Below, one piece after another: positions 1 to 8,872 of a DNA stretch of 64,000 nucleotides. Both the position numbers and the translations under genes were made by a program. The DNA is from Tunicatimonas sp965217305. GTDB lineage: Bacteria > Bacteroidota > Bacteroidia > Cytophagales > Cyclobacteriaceae. The DNA lies in contig CBDCHN010000012.1 of assembly GCA_965217305.1 (NCBI GenBank), positions 558,001 to 622,000 of the forward strand, in the 5' to 3' direction. The stretch's first letter is position 1. Each line of letters starts with the position of its first letter. The notes beneath the pieces are model-generated. The model saw only the letters and a program-made list of their open reading frames with translations. It searched no databases and was not told where the DNA came from.

Positions 1-760
1 CTCTGAATAAGGATGATAAGTTAAAGACTTGGCAGCGAAGCGGTTGCGCTTATTACTGGATTCGTCGTGCCACAATGGGTAGCTATGGAAAACAGAACTA
101 TGGCGCGGCGGGGCCGCCCCGGCCACCGTGTCGGTGCCACAATTACAAACGCCAATCAGTAATTAAAGAACCAGCTACCACTCTCAAACAAGAAGAATTA
201 TTGAAGGATATGCTACTGGAACGTATTTCTCTATAGGCTATCGCTCGCTCGCTGAAAGTAAGCCTAAGTTGGGTGGTCAAGCGTGCTGGCAGCGGACGTC
301 GCACGGTCAGTTGCCGAAACACTTCTTATGGGAGAACTAAATCACCCTGAGTTAGCCCTCTACTGTGTGGAAGCTGCGGTCCCCCGCCGGGATTAAATGT
401 GGACATTCGTAGGGGCAAAAGACTGTCTCAAATGCCTCTGATTAGCCATAGAAAGGCGTAGTGGTCTGATGGTAGGTTTCTACTTAGGAGGACGTACTGA
501 AGTCGGCGCGGAGGGGGGCTCAAGGCTTATGGTTTAGTATTGAGTAACAGTTATGCTAAAAAGCCTTGGTGTTCACTGATGGATTGGCCGCTTATACCAA
601 CATTTTTGCCGAAGGTCAGCCGGGCGCACCAGCTGGAAGGCAAAACCACAGACTATCAAGATCGAACGGCTTAACAATAGACCTAATTAGAGGATTTTTC
701 AGACCGCGCGCGTACGCGTGAGGCATTTGCAAAAGTAGCTAAAAAGGTTATTATAAGAGG

Positions 761-1678
761 ATGGACTATGAAAAGATCAGACAAAACCCGAACCAGTTTA
801 TCATTCTAACTAGCCTAACGGTAGAAGAATTTGATATTCTATTACCCATCTTCAAACGCCATTGGATGAAGTATACGAAGTATCACACCTTGGAAGGCAA
901 GAAGCGCAAACTGCCTAATCTTCGCCCCGGTAAGCCTACTCAGACCTTGCCTAGTGTGGGGGAGAAACTGTTTTTCCTGCTGAGCTACTTGAAGAACTAC
1001 CCTTTGCAGCAATTCCAAGCGGCTAGCTTTTCTATCTCGCAGGGTAAAGTGAGCCAGTGGGTGAAATTGTTGCATCCCCTGCTCCAAAAGAGTCTCAAAG
1101 AGCTAGGGGCTTTGCCAGAACGCCAGGGGGAAGCCCTAGCCTCTGTGCTGGCCAAGTACGATGGGGAGGCCTTCACGATGGATGCGGCAGAACGTGCCGT
1201 AGAACGCTCGCAAGACGATGATAATCAGCAAGATCACTATAGTGGTAAGCAAAAGGATCATACCGTCAAGAACAATCTGATGTGCCGGGATAATCAGCAA
1301 ATCGTGTACTTGAGCGAAACCTATGAAGGCCGGGTACATGACAAGAAGATTGCCGATGAGGAAGCCTGCCAATTTCCTGAAAATAGTCGTCTTCGCTTGG
1401 ATCTAGGCTACTTAGGTTATCAGCCTGAAGGAGTGATCACGCTGCTGCCCATCAAGAAGCCTTACAAAGGCGAACTTACCAGGCAAGACAAAAAATTCAA
1501 TCAGTGGGTGAGTCGCTACCGTGTGGTGGTGGAGCATGCCATCAGCGGGGTGAAGCGCTGTCGCGTTGTCAAAGAACGCTGCCGTCACTTTGCCGCAGAC
1601 TTCCGAGATCGGGTCATGCTCACCTGCACTGCATTACACAATTTCCGGGTTAGCAGTTCGCAGCGAGGCTACAGCTAG
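761..1678 (+). CDS. IS5-family (ISL2-like) DDE transposase
   Basis: The 305-residue product would cut and join the ends of the surrounding IS. Residues about 40-95 hold a helix-turn-helix of the Tnp_4 type (VGEKLFFLLSYLKNYPLQ, then SQGKVSQWV). The DDE_Tnp_4-type catalytic core follows: the first Asp in FTMDAAERAVERS (about 140), the second in LRLDLGYLGYQ (about 212) and the Glu in RVVVEHAISGVKR (about 260). Frame and length look intact, so it could still be active, although the right end of the element has been split by IS982 copy 1, which probably immobilises it. ATG start preceded by AGAGG. Confidence 0.85.
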   Translation: MDYEKIRQNPNQFIILTSLTVEEFDILLPIFKRHWMKYTKYHTLEGKKRKLPNLRPGKPTQTLPSVGEKLFFLLSYLKNYPLQQFQAASFSISQGKVSQWVKLLHPLLQKSLKELGALPERQGEALASVLAKYDGEAFTMDAAERAVERSQDDDNQQDHYSGKQKDHTVKNNLMCRDNQQIVYLSETYEGRVHDKKIADEEACQFPENSRLRLDLGYLGYQPEGVITLLPIKKPYKGELTRQDKKFNQWVSRYRVVVEHAISGVKRCRVVKERCRHFAADFRDRVMLTCTALHNFRVSSSQRGYS

Positions 1679-1725
1679 CAGTGCTCGCGTGCAGGCGCGT
1701 GATACTAACAATTATTCCCTAATTA

Positions 1726-2767
1726 ACGTCAGTTATTCTAGGTTTCTAAAAATAATACAAAATCAAGCGGCATGTAGCAGTCGGCCACGATCTTCAAAAG
1801 CAATGATTCGCGGATGCTGATCGGCAAAGGTGTAAGCCAGCAGGGCAGCAAAGACGTTGCATAGATAGTTAATAGGGGCCCGATGGCGAGTATGCTCTAA
1901 ATCAATGAGACCTACGCACTGGCCAAAGACTGACTCAATGAGTCCGCGATGACGATGATAATAAGCGTCCTTTTGATGGACAATAGCATCTTTCTTTCCG
2001 TTGCGGCGCATCTTGGCCCTTAGGTCTACCCCTTTGCTAAGTAACTCTTCTTTCAGGGTGCTCAAATAACCTTTGTCGCCGTATACTTTTCCTTCTACTT
2101 CTTTGAGCAGGTAGTTCAACACCTGGTGATTGTTGTCAGCTACGTTGCCTGCCGTGAGCAGAAAGTTGACTAGCTGTGCTTCCCGGTTGATGACTACGTG
2201 CATTTTGAAGCCGTAAAACCAACCTAACGTGCCCTTGCCTTTGCTGGCCCAATCAGCCATCACTTTGTGTTGTGCTTCTCGTTTGATGTGACAAGCTTTC
2301 AAAGGTTTGCTGTCAATGTAGTTTTCTGCTAAAGCGGGCTGGCAACGGCTTTTGAGCAACAGATAGAGTTCCAGCACTACGTGCGGGATCAGGGCTACGA
2401 AGCGTTCATAGCAAGGGGCATCAGGAAGCCAGCTTTGAAAAGTCTTCAGCACATCTTGACAATAGAAGTATTTGAAGCATTTGCGTCCCGAATGATGATA
2501 AGCAATTAGGGTCGTTATGACTTCGCTTCGCGCAAAGCGTGAGTGGAAGGCGGGGACAGGCAGGCCTTGAAGAGCCGTTTGCTGAGCTAAATCCAGTAGG
2601 AAGTCATCGGTTTCCACAAAAATTTCCGTTAGTTTTGTTGTCGTCAAGATTTGCATGATTCTTTGTTTTGTACAATGAAGATTTAATTCCACTGCAAATC
2701 TTGACTTTTTTACGCTTCTACGCAACTCAACGCCCTCTCATTCAGCAACTTCCAGAATAACTGACGT
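1726..2767 (-). mobile_element. IS982-family insertion sequence, copy 1 of 3
   Basis: The 1042-bp element is bounded by 14-bp perfect inverted repeats ACGTCAGTTATTCT/AGAATAACTGACGT. It is flanked by TAATTA on both sides (1720-1725 and 2768-2773), a probable 6-bp target duplication; because TAATTA is itself palindromic, the duplication rests on position and on the other two copies. It has landed in the right terminal repeat of the IS5-type element. The encoded protein is identical in all three copies in the window, which points to recent movement. Confidence 0.9.
1763..2656 (-). CDS. IS982-family transposase (copy 1)
   Basis: DDE transposase of the IS982 family, 297 residues from the ATG chosen here; a TTG further upstream (2725) would add 23 residues with no sign of a conserved domain. 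Recognisable motifs are the first Asp region AENYIDSKPLK, GFKMHVVINREAQLVNFLLTAGN, the second Asp in KVYGDKGYL and the Glu in HRGLIESVFGQ. These correspond to the D-D-E catalytic residues of the family. The product is identical to those at 3749-4642 and 21091-21984, and the frame is intact, so it is probably an active source of transposase acting on all three copies. Confidence 0.9.
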   Translation of the reverse strand: MQILTTTKLTEIFVETDDFLLDLAQQTALQGLPVPAFHSRFARSEVITTLIAYHHSGRKCFKYFYCQDVLKTFQSWLPDAPCYERFVALIPHVVLELYLLLKSRCQPALAENYIDSKPLKACHIKREAQHKVMADWASKGKGTLGWFYGFKMHVVINREAQLVNFLLTAGNVADNNHQVLNYLLKEVEGKVYGDKGYLSTLKEELLSKGVDLRAKMRRNGKKDAIVHQKDAYYHRHRGLIESVFGQCVGLIDLEHTRHRAPINYLCNVFAALLAYTFADQHPRIIAFEDRGRLLHAA

Positions 2768-2928
2768 TAATTAGGTCTAATACCATCCGGCAGAGATGTG
2801 CCTGTTTGGTACGTAAAACGCTATTTTTTTCAAAACGTAGGTAAACCACCGCACAGCGGCCGCCGTAGCACGGTGCATTACAATCTTGGGAAAGTGGCAA
2901 AATGACATCCTTATTCTAAATACACTAC

Positions 2929-2952
2929 CAAAAAAAGGGGCCGTAGCCCCCT
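2929..2952 (-). terminator. Rho-independent terminator of the DUF3560 gene
   Basis: On the minus strand the stop codon of the DUF3560 gene is followed within a few bases by a GGGGC-loop-GCCCC type hairpin (AGGGGGCTACGGCCCCT) and a run of seven T. The IS1 remnant ends just beyond it. Confidence 0.75.
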
Positions 2953-3711
2953 CAAGTTAAAGTAACCCTTCGCTGTACTCACGAACGATTCTCTTAGCCT
3001 GATACGTAGCCGTATTACTGCGGTGCCGTTGCCAGCAGCCTTGTTGCCGCGACCACCGGAAGCCGTGTTGCTTTAGCCGACTTCTCACTTCGGTCGATGG
3101 CTTGTCCGGAAAGAAAATTTGCAGGCGGTTATGCTCCACGCTGTCTACCAGCTTTACTTCACCGATCACTTGCTCGCTGGTCTCTTCGCTTTCGGCTTTC
3201 TCTAGCTGGGCGATGCGCTCGTTGATTCGGCGGATGTTGGCGTTGTTGTTAGACAGTCGCCAGCTCTGAAAACCTCGCTTCTCATAACTGTACTGTGGAT
3301 TCAGTAGCTTGTGAATGCCTGAGATATTTAGTCCGTACTTGTCTTCCAGCCGCTCGGCAATCTCTTCGTCGGTCAGCTTTTTGGATCGGCAGAGTTTGTT
3401 GATGGTCTTCATCCACGTCTGGTACTCTTCCAGATCGGCCAGCCGTTGCTTTAACTTCTGAATGGCTTGCGGATCGTCGCTATAGATGGTACGATTGTGC
3501 TCAATCACCTGCGCCCGACCTTCGTAGTAACGGGCTTTGTCACTGTGCTCAACAGACTTGCGCATGTTGTTGTCAATGCGTTTCAGGTCAGCGCGGTGTC
3601 CTCGCTCCGAATGATGACCGACCAGGATGGGTTGTCCCATCGGGATGCGGTCACCAATGCTTCTTGCCGCATCATAGCGTTCCTCTGATTGCTGCCGGTT
3701 TTTGTTCGCTA

Positions 3712-4753
3712 ACGTCAGTTATTCTAGGTTTCTAAAAATAATACAAAATCAAGCGGCATGTAGCAGTCGGCCACGATCTTCAAAAGCAATGATTCGCGGA
3801 TGCTGATCGGCAAAGGTGTAAGCCAGCAGGGCAGCAAAGACGTTGCATAGATAGTTAATAGGGGCCCGATGGCGAGTATGCTCTAAATCAATGAGACCTA
3901 CGCACTGGCCAAAGACTGACTCAATGAGTCCGCGATGACGATGATAATAAGCGTCCTTTTGATGGACAATAGCATCTTTCTTTCCGTTGCGGCGCATCTT
4001 GGCCCTTAGGTCTACCCCTTTGCTAAGTAACTCTTCTTTCAGGGTGCTCAAATAACCTTTGTCGCCGTATACTTTTCCTTCTACTTCTTTGAGCAGGTAG
4101 TTCAACACCTGGTGATTGTTGTCAGCTACGTTGCCTGCCGTGAGCAGAAAGTTGACTAGCTGTGCTTCCCGGTTGATGACTACGTGCATTTTGAAGCCGT
4201 AAAACCAACCTAACGTGCCCTTGCCTTTGCTGGCCCAATCAGCCATCACTTTGTGTTGTGCTTCTCGTTTGATGTGACAAGCTTTCAAAGGTTTGCTGTC
4301 AATGTAGTTTTCTGCTAAAGCGGGCTGGCAACGGCTTTTGAGCAACAGATAGAGTTCCAGCACTACGTGCGGGATCAGGGCTACGAAGCGTTCATAGCAA
4401 GGGGCATCAGGAAGCCAGCTTTGAAAAGTCTTCAGCACATCTTGACAATAGAAGTATTTGAAGCATTTGCGTCCCGAATGATGATAAGCAATTAGGGTCG
4501 TTATGACTTCGCTTCGCGCAAAGCGTGAGTGGAAGGCGGGGACAGGCAGGCCTTGAAGAGCCGTTTGCTGAGCTAAATCCAGTAGGAAGTCATCGGTTTC
4601 CACAAAAATTTCCGTTAGTTTTGTTGTCGTCAAGATTTGCATGATTCTTTGTTTTGTACAATGAAGATTTAATTCCACTGCAAATCTTGACTTTTTTACG
4701 CTTCTACGCAACTCAACGCCCTCTCATTCAGCAACTTCCAGAATAACTGACGT
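3712..4753 (-). mobile_element. IS982-family insertion sequence, copy 2 of 3
   Basis: A 1042-bp copy with the same ACGTCAGTTATTCT terminal repeats as copy 1. It is flanked by TCGCTA (3706-3711 and 4754-4759); a shared T makes a 7-bp TTCGCTA duplication equally possible. The target was the left-hand target duplication of the IS4-like element at 4760-6129, so this insertion is the younger of the two. Confidence 0.92.
3749..4642 (-). CDS. IS982-family transposase (copy 2)
   Basis: The amino-acid sequence is identical to copies 1 and 3 (297 residues from the ATG). Catalytic Asp, Asp and Glu are in AENYIDSK, KVYGDKGYL and GLIESVFG. It is transcribed in the same direction as the disrupted DUF3560 gene. 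The intact frame and sequence identity to the other copies indicate a recent transposition. Confidence 0.9.
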   Translation of the reverse strand: MQILTTTKLTEIFVETDDFLLDLAQQTALQGLPVPAFHSRFARSEVITTLIAYHHSGRKCFKYFYCQDVLKTFQSWLPDAPCYERFVALIPHVVLELYLLLKSRCQPALAENYIDSKPLKACHIKREAQHKVMADWASKGKGTLGWFYGFKMHVVINREAQLVNFLLTAGNVADNNHQVLNYLLKEVEGKVYGDKGYLSTLKEELLSKGVDLRAKMRRNGKKDAIVHQKDAYYHRHRGLIESVFGQCVGLIDLEHTRHRAPINYLCNVFAALLAYTFADQHPRIIAFEDRGRLLHAA

Positions 4754-4759
4754 TCGCTA

Positions 4760-6129
4760 CAGCAATTCTCACTTTGCAAGTTTAGAAGTAGTGAGCTAGC
4801 TTTCGGGGATGAAAACAAAATCACTGGAACGCGGCGGCAGCTTTGATAGTCTGTACGCTCTAGTCTGCGGACTGTTCAATAAGATAAAGGATAAGCGTGA
4901 GGATAATGCCTCGTATGCGCTATCAGATTTGCTCAAAATGGGTTTTGCGATGTTCTCTTTGAAAAGCCCCTCGCTGCTTAACTTTGTAGGGCGCACTAAA
5001 TCCGAGGAGAGCAATTTGGGTAGCATTTATAAGATCGGTGCTTTTGCCTCGGAGAACGGCTTACGCAAGGGGCTGGATACTGTTGCCCCTGATGGGTTAC
5101 GAGCAGGCTTTCAAAAGCTATGGAAGCGTATCAAGAAGCTAGGCATCTTGGATGAGTACCGTTATTGGGGGCGGCACCTGACTGTCAGTGTAGATGGTGT
5201 AGAGCACTTTTGCTCAGGCAGTATCCACTGTAGCTATTGTCTGGAACGCCAGCATAAGAACGGAAAGGTGGGTTATCACCACGCTATGCTTAGCGCAGTA
5301 CTGGTGCACCCGAATGAGAAAGAAGTCTTTGTGATGGACAACGAGCCGATCATTGGACAAGACGGAAACCGCAAGAATGATTGCGAACGCAATGCGGCCA
5401 AGCGTTTGCTCAGCAGTATGCAGGATAGTTATGGAAAAGAATGGCTGGTTTGGGTAATGGACGCCCTTTATAGCTGCGGGCCTATCATCCGGCAGATCAT
5501 ACAGAACCCCAAATGGCAATATGTGATCGGCATCAAACCCGATGGTAACAAGTCCCTGTTCCGGCAGTTTGAGGGGCGCGATCAACGAGGGCAAGTTAAG
5601 TGGGTGGAATGGGAACAGGATGGCGACATCCACCGCTTCGGCTACACCAATGGACTGGCCTTAAATAGCAGCAATAGCGATCTGCGGGTCAATATGCTCT
5701 ATTATGAGCAATTTAATAAGAAAGGTAAAAAGCAGACGTTTACCTGGCTCACTGGTATCACTCTGAGTAAAGCCAATGTAGAAAAGGTGATGCGTATGGG
5801 ACGCTCCCGATGGAAGATAGAAAACGAGACCTTCAATACGCTTAAGAACCAAGGCTATCACTTTGAGCACAATTATGGTCATGGCAAGCAACACCTCTGC
5901 TCAGTATTTGCACTTCTGATGATGCTGGCCTTTACCGTGGATCAGGTTCAGCAGCACGCCTGTAGCTTCTTCCAAAAGCTTTGGCAGAATCTTAGAACTA
6001 AAGCCAAACTCTGGGAAAATATCCGGGCAGCTTTCAAAGTATTAACCTTCGTCTCTATGAAACAACTCTTCATGCACGTCGCTGAACTCAACCGAATTCA
6101 GCTAGAATAGCCAAAATGAGAATTGCTGC
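4760..6129 (+). mobile_element. IS4-like insertion sequence (DDE), family not settled
   Basis: The ends are CAGCAATTCTCA (4760-4771) and TGAGAATTGCTG (6117-6128), a 12-bp perfect inverted repeat with some further matches inside. GTTCGCTA is present on both outer sides (right copy 6130-6137, left copy interrupted by IS982 copy 2), giving an 8-bp target duplication with one extra C at 6129. The element is about 1.37 kb and interrupts the DUF3560 gene. Confidence 0.8.
4809..6110 (+). CDS. DDE transposase of the IS4-like element
   Basis: This is a 433-residue transposase. Features seen are LTVSVDGVEHFCSGSIHCSYC (about 122-142; DG pair and a Cys-rich patch C-S-Y-C), KNDCERNAAKRLL (about 195), WVMDALYSCGPII (about 215, likely second Asp) and RWKIENETFNTLKNQGY (about 335), which matches the Glu-containing YREK-like region of IS4-type enzymes. 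The N-terminal block SLLNFVGRT with SNLGSIYKI is typical of a DDE_Tnp_1-like group I cannot place confidently (IS4-like or ISNCY). It fills almost all of the element. ATG start preceded by GGGG. Confidence 0.8.
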   Translation: MKTKSLERGGSFDSLYALVCGLFNKIKDKREDNASYALSDLLKMGFAMFSLKSPSLLNFVGRTKSEESNLGSIYKIGAFASENGLRKGLDTVAPDGLRAGFQKLWKRIKKLGILDEYRYWGRHLTVSVDGVEHFCSGSIHCSYCLERQHKNGKVGYHHAMLSAVLVHPNEKEVFVMDNEPIIGQDGNRKNDCERNAAKRLLSSMQDSYGKEWLVWVMDALYSCGPIIRQIIQNPKWQYVIGIKPDGNKSLFRQFEGRDQRGQVKWVEWEQDGDIHRFGYTNGLALNSSNSDLRVNMLYYEQFNKKGKKQTFTWLTGITLSKANVEKVMRMGRSRWKIENETFNTLKNQGYHFEHNYGHGKQHLCSVFALLMMLAFTVDQVQQHACSFFQKLWQNLRTKAKLWENIRAAFKVLTFVSMKQLFMHVAELNRIQLE

Positions 6130-6186
6130 GTTCGCTAGTCCTTCGTAGCGATCTTTCCGGTTCTGTCGGTGTTCTTCGAAATTGGA

Positions 6187-6206
6187 CCTGCCTGCCGGTA
6201 GGCGGG
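6187..6206. repeat. 20-bp palindromic repeat (LPAGR repeat), copy 1
   Basis: CCTGCCTGCCGGTAGGCGGG. Near-identical units occur at 28767-28786 and 29345-29364. Here the minus strand, in the DUF3560 frame, reads RLPAGRS at the likely start of that gene. Confidence 0.8.
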
Positions 6207-6209
6207 TTT

Positions 6210-6524
6210 CATAAGTATATGAATTTTGGTTACTCCCTGACCACCCTGGCCAGGTTTTGCCTGCTCGCACAAAACAGCTAGCCTAAGTCAAGGGCGGGGA
6301 ACACTTTACGGTGCCAGGGATTAGCGGGGGGCTAAATTGTTTCTCGGCGAAGCGTACCCTTGACTTTCGCGCCGCCTGGCTTTGTATTTTTGCGAATACC
6401 TGGTCAAGTGGCTATTTTCTCCTATTTGTGGATCGCGCATAGGTATACAGCAGTGTACCACACGGCAAAAGCCAGTTAATAGCTACCGTTCTTTTTTTAG
6501 GATATTGCCAAAGGAAGAGTACGT
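6210..6524. other. Non-coding stretch between the DUF3560 start and the radC remnant
   Basis: I see no convincing gene, RNA or long repeat here. It should contain the original promoter region of the DUF3560 gene (minus strand). Confidence 0.5.
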
Positions 6525-6830
6525 TCAGAGTACTCCGTGATCGACAAAGCTGTAGAAATGAGATGAAGTAATGATGAGATGATCTAGTACCGGTAGATCC
6601 AGGGTTTGCCCGGCTTCTTTGAGCTTTTGCAGTAGGTAACTTGGATTTCGGCGACTCGGAACAGATCGTAGAAAGGAGGGGGTTGGATAGTCATTTTGCT
6701 GTGAGTTGGGGCGGCTTCCCACCGGACGGTCCCCGCTGGGGTGAAACATTTGATATGCTTCCCCCACAGTTGATAGCCCTACCCAGCTTGGTGCGGTGGC
6801 TACCAACAAGGAAATGGCTTATACTTGCCT
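6525..6830 (-). pseudogene. radC-like (JAB domain) remnant
   Basis: On the minus strand the last 35 codons read LLQKLKEAGQTLDLPVLDHL then IITSSHFYSFVDHGVL, the characteristic RadC C-terminus (LTQKLKEAGKLLDIPVLDHLI). Just upstream, NDYPTPSFLRSVPS stands where the metal-binding HNHPSG motif and the following NLxPS should be, so the catalytic His residues are lost. The N-terminal JAB portion is no longer recognisable. RadC-like genes often accompany DUF3560 genes in Bacteroidota mobile elements, which supports the reading. It is not functional. Confidence 0.6.
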
Positions 6831-7003
6831 GGATAGTGCGTCTGCTTTATGACCGGGCCACGGCGGCGGACAACTTTTGGTAGCCACATCGGCCTATCAA
6901 CTACTTTTGCATCATCAAAGGAGTCGCTCCGGTAGGAGCCGTTAAATAGGCAGCGCATGATATCGGCTGATCACCAAACTGGTGCCGATCATTGCCGTTC
7001 CGA

Positions 7004-7591
7004 TCAGAAGGATTCTCGTAAAGCCCGTTCCTCTTCCAACAGGTAGCGTCTTTGCTGAAGATCATCCTCTTGGTTCAATTGCCGCTGTAGATCAACGAAC
7101 CGACGGCTCGCTTCCGCAAACTTCTGGGTAGCAGTGAATTCCTCCAGCCAGTAGGCGAAGTCAGCGAACAGCGATTGCTGATGTGAATACGTAAAGTGCT
7201 CGGTGAACGCTGGGGTACTTAGGGTAGAGAACTCGTACTTGTCCAATGGCACAATAGGGCGACCGAAGAACTTTTCAAACAAGTAGGTGTTGGAGAAGAA
7301 CGTCTCAAAGGCTTTCTGTTCAGCATCTTTTTGCTTTCTAGTGTTGAACAGAATAACGGTCCACTCAAAAAGAAAGTCTGGGAATCCGACGTCGTTTGGA
7401 AAGTTCTTAGCAAACCAGCGCAGATAGGTGAGTCCACCGCGATAGTCCTCTATCTGAATAAACAAGCCCGGCGGCAAATAGCGCAACCCTCGGCTATCGT
7501 CATAGGCCCCAAACGTCCGTTTCTCAGCCGCCAACGCCGCTCGTATCCTCTTAATCTTCGTACGGATTCTTTTTATCTGTTTTTCAGTCAT
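7004..7591 (-). CDS. Conserved hypothetical protein, 195 residues
   Basis: I recognise this as a family of small soluble proteins of unknown function in Bacteroidota, but I cannot name a domain. It has a basic N-terminal helix (MTEKQIKRIRTKIKRIRAAL), a block GLRYLPPGLFIQIEDYRGGLTYLRW, an aromatic-rich middle (FPDFLFEWTVILF, FFSNTYLFEKFFGRP) and a charged C-terminal coiled segment. The alternation of helices with aromatic pairs suggests a TPR-like fold; this is inference. There is no signal peptide or membrane segment. Start ATG at 7591; no operon partner on the same strand. Confidence 0.7.
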   Translation of the reverse strand: MTEKQIKRIRTKIKRIRAALAAEKRTFGAYDDSRGLRYLPPGLFIQIEDYRGGLTYLRWFAKNFPNDVGFPDFLFEWTVILFNTRKQKDAEQKAFETFFSNTYLFEKFFGRPIVPLDKYEFSTLSTPAFTEHFTYSHQQSLFADFAYWLEEFTATQKFAEASRRFVDLQRQLNQEDDLQQRRYLLEEERALRESF

Positions 7592-7777
7592 TGTGGCTAT
7601 TTGCTCTTCAAGTTAACGAAGCGATTGGTACGTTCGTTTAGCAGTAGCTTTTGAATGAGAAACGCTCAGCCGTCCCGAACAAACCCTTGCACTTTGCGAA
7701 CGGGAAGGTACGCATTTGTATTTTTGCTGCGCACAGCGTATGTTCAACAGCTAGTAGACAACCTCCAGACCAAAGGC

Positions 7778-8345
7778 ATGGCAAAAAGAGATGATCATCC
7801 GGAAAGTAGTACTTTCTATCAAAGTGTAGTCGCGCTGTTGCGTTCGGCCAAGCACCAAGCTGTTCAGCAAATCAACCAAACGCTGGTACAAACCTACTTT
7901 CAGATTGGCAAAATGATCGTAGAGGAAGAACAAAAGGGAGAAGACCGGGGTCGCGTCCGACAGGGCCGCTTATGGAAAGCAGGTAGTCAAAAACTTATCA
8001 GTAGTACTGCAAAAAGAGTTCGGACGAGGCTTCTCTCAGCGTAATCTTGAACAGATGCGCTCGTTTTTTTTGGTCTACACAAAAGCGCAGACAGTGTCTG
8101 CGGAATTCAAGCTCAGTTGGTCGCACTACCTTAAACTGATGCGCATGGATAACGAAAATCAGCGACGTTTCTACGAGATAGAATTCATAGAAAACAACTG
8201 GTCAGTAAGAGAACTGGAGCGGCAGTTTGACAGCGGATTGTACGAACGGCTGCTCTTAAGCCGCGACAAAAAAGCCATTAAAGAGCTGTCTGAAAAAGGA
8301 CAGGTGGTTGCTCAGGCTACGGACGCCGTGAAAGACCCTTACTAG
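7778..8345 (+). pseudogene. DUF1016/YhcG-type PDDEXK nuclease gene, frameshifted and 3' truncated
   Basis: The first part (MAKRDDHPESSTFYQSVVAL, then QQINQTLVQTYFQIGKMIVEEEQ) and, in another frame, the second part (QMRSFFLVYTKAQ, LSWSHYLKLMRM, FYEIEFIENNWSVRELERQF, GLYERLLLSRDKK) together make the N-terminal DUF1016 domain. A frameshift near 7960-8040 separates them. The frame ends at VKDPY, exactly where the family continues into its PD-(D/E)XK nuclease domain, so the catalytic half is missing. The truncation coincides with the broken end of a convergent ATPase gene. Confidence 0.75.
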
Positions 8346-8676
8346 AATTGAATTCATGTGTGATTTGGCTTACTTGCTCTAGATTCAAGTCAGACTTTCG
8401 TACAAATTCGGCAAAATACATTGGGTCTGCTTCGCACTGAAGATAGATATATTCAGCTATTGCAGACTTTCCGCTACCCTTCCGTCCTGTTATGATAAAC
8501 TTCTCATGACTTAGGTTAGGGAGAACTTCCAGGTAATCTTCAAACGCCTCGCCTAGTCTCATACGTGAGTTTGCATTACTCTCTGCTTCTGCTTCTGGAG
8601 CGCCTAGAAAAAAATTAGACGTATTGAAAGCCTGGGGTGGCACGTTGTTTTTTACAAACTTATCAAACAGACCCAT
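8343..8676 (-). pseudogene. P-loop ATPase fragment (5' part only)
   Basis: From an ATG at 8676 the minus strand reads MGLFDKFVKNNVPPQAFNTS and, at about residue 64, a Walker A motif GRKGSGKSAIAEYI. The reading frame then runs into the DUF1016 remnant at about 8343 and stops, so Walker B and all later parts are missing. Similar P-loop proteins occur in Bacteroidota defence or hypothetical contexts; the specific family is not known to me. The two truncated convergent genes meet at one junction, so a deletion or recombination joined them. Confidence 0.55.
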
Positions 8677-8872
8677 AAAATTATTGTGTAGTATGTGAAA
8701 GAGCAATATTCTCATTTTAAGAACAAAAACAATTGCGTTTCTGCTTAAAATCTTACATGCAAAGGTGCGTGATTCGTCAGAATGAAAATTTTCTTATTTC
8801 TCTCCTGCCCAATTAGTCCTAATTTAGCAAAGTTAAGTGCCCTACCTATAATACCACAAAGCACATTACCCA

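Larger units (their letters stand above)
679..2778 (+). mobile_element. IS5-family (ISL2-like) insertion sequence, itself interrupted by IS982 copy 1
   Basis: The left end AGACCTAATTAG starts at 679 and the matching right end CTAATTAGGTCT, rebuilt after taking out IS982 copy 1, ends at 2778. The flanks carry a 3-bp duplication AAT (676-678 and 2779-2781), which fits the 3-bp ANT duplication known for the ISL2 group. Without the IS982 copy the element is about 1.05 kb, normal for IS5-family elements. It sits inside the IS1 transposase reading frame. Confidence 0.75.
90..2844 (+). pseudogene. Decayed IS1-type transposase, split by an IS5-type insertion
   Basis: Fragments in shifting frames match the IS1 transposase plan: a GKQNY segment near 90-105, then LKDMLLERISL and AIARSLKVSLSWV near 205-270, WTFVGAK near 400-420, VGFYLGG near 473-495, and KIERLNN just before 678. 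After the nested element the frame resumes as TIRQRCACLVRKTLFFSK (2782-2838), which joins LNN to give the typical IS1 motif IERxNNTxRQR. Several stops and frameshifts show it is dead. The join across the insertion is seen directly in the sequence. Product assignment rests on remembered IS1 motifs, not on a search. Confidence 0.65.
5..2916 (+). mobile_element. IS1-family element remnant carrying a nested IS5-type and IS982-type element
   Basis: An 11-bp perfect inverted repeat (GAATAAGGATG at 5-15, CATCCTTATTC at 2906-2916) brackets a decayed IS1-type transposase reading frame. When the nested material (679-2778 plus one 3-bp duplication) is removed, about 810 bp remain, close to the usual size of an IS1 element. 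The left end lies at the window edge, so its target duplication cannot be checked. The terminal repeat assignment is inference; the transposase homology is the stronger evidence. Confidence 0.55.
2957..6207 (-). pseudogene. DUF3560 domain protein gene, split by an IS4-like element and IS982 copy 2
   Basis: The 3' part (2957-3705) reads from ANKNRQQSEERYDAARSIGD through the family hallmark IPMGQPILVGHHSE, a coiled segment and the C-terminal module HGFRWSRQQGCWQRHRSN. The 5' part lies beyond the inserted elements (6130-6180) and reads NFEEHRQNRKDRYEGLA. Removing both elements with one copy of the 8-bp duplication joins these in frame as YEGLANKNRQQ. DUF3560 proteins are common on Bacteroidota plasmids and conjugative elements; their role is unknown to me. 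The start is unclear because a 20-bp palindrome (6187-6206) sits where the start codon should be: an ATG just upstream of it is out of frame with NFEEH. Function of the original protein cannot be inferred further. Confidence 0.8.

Noticed and set aside
6641..6883. 80-codon open frame on the plus strand
   Set aside because: It overlaps the radC remnant on the other strand and its translation looks non-protein-like.
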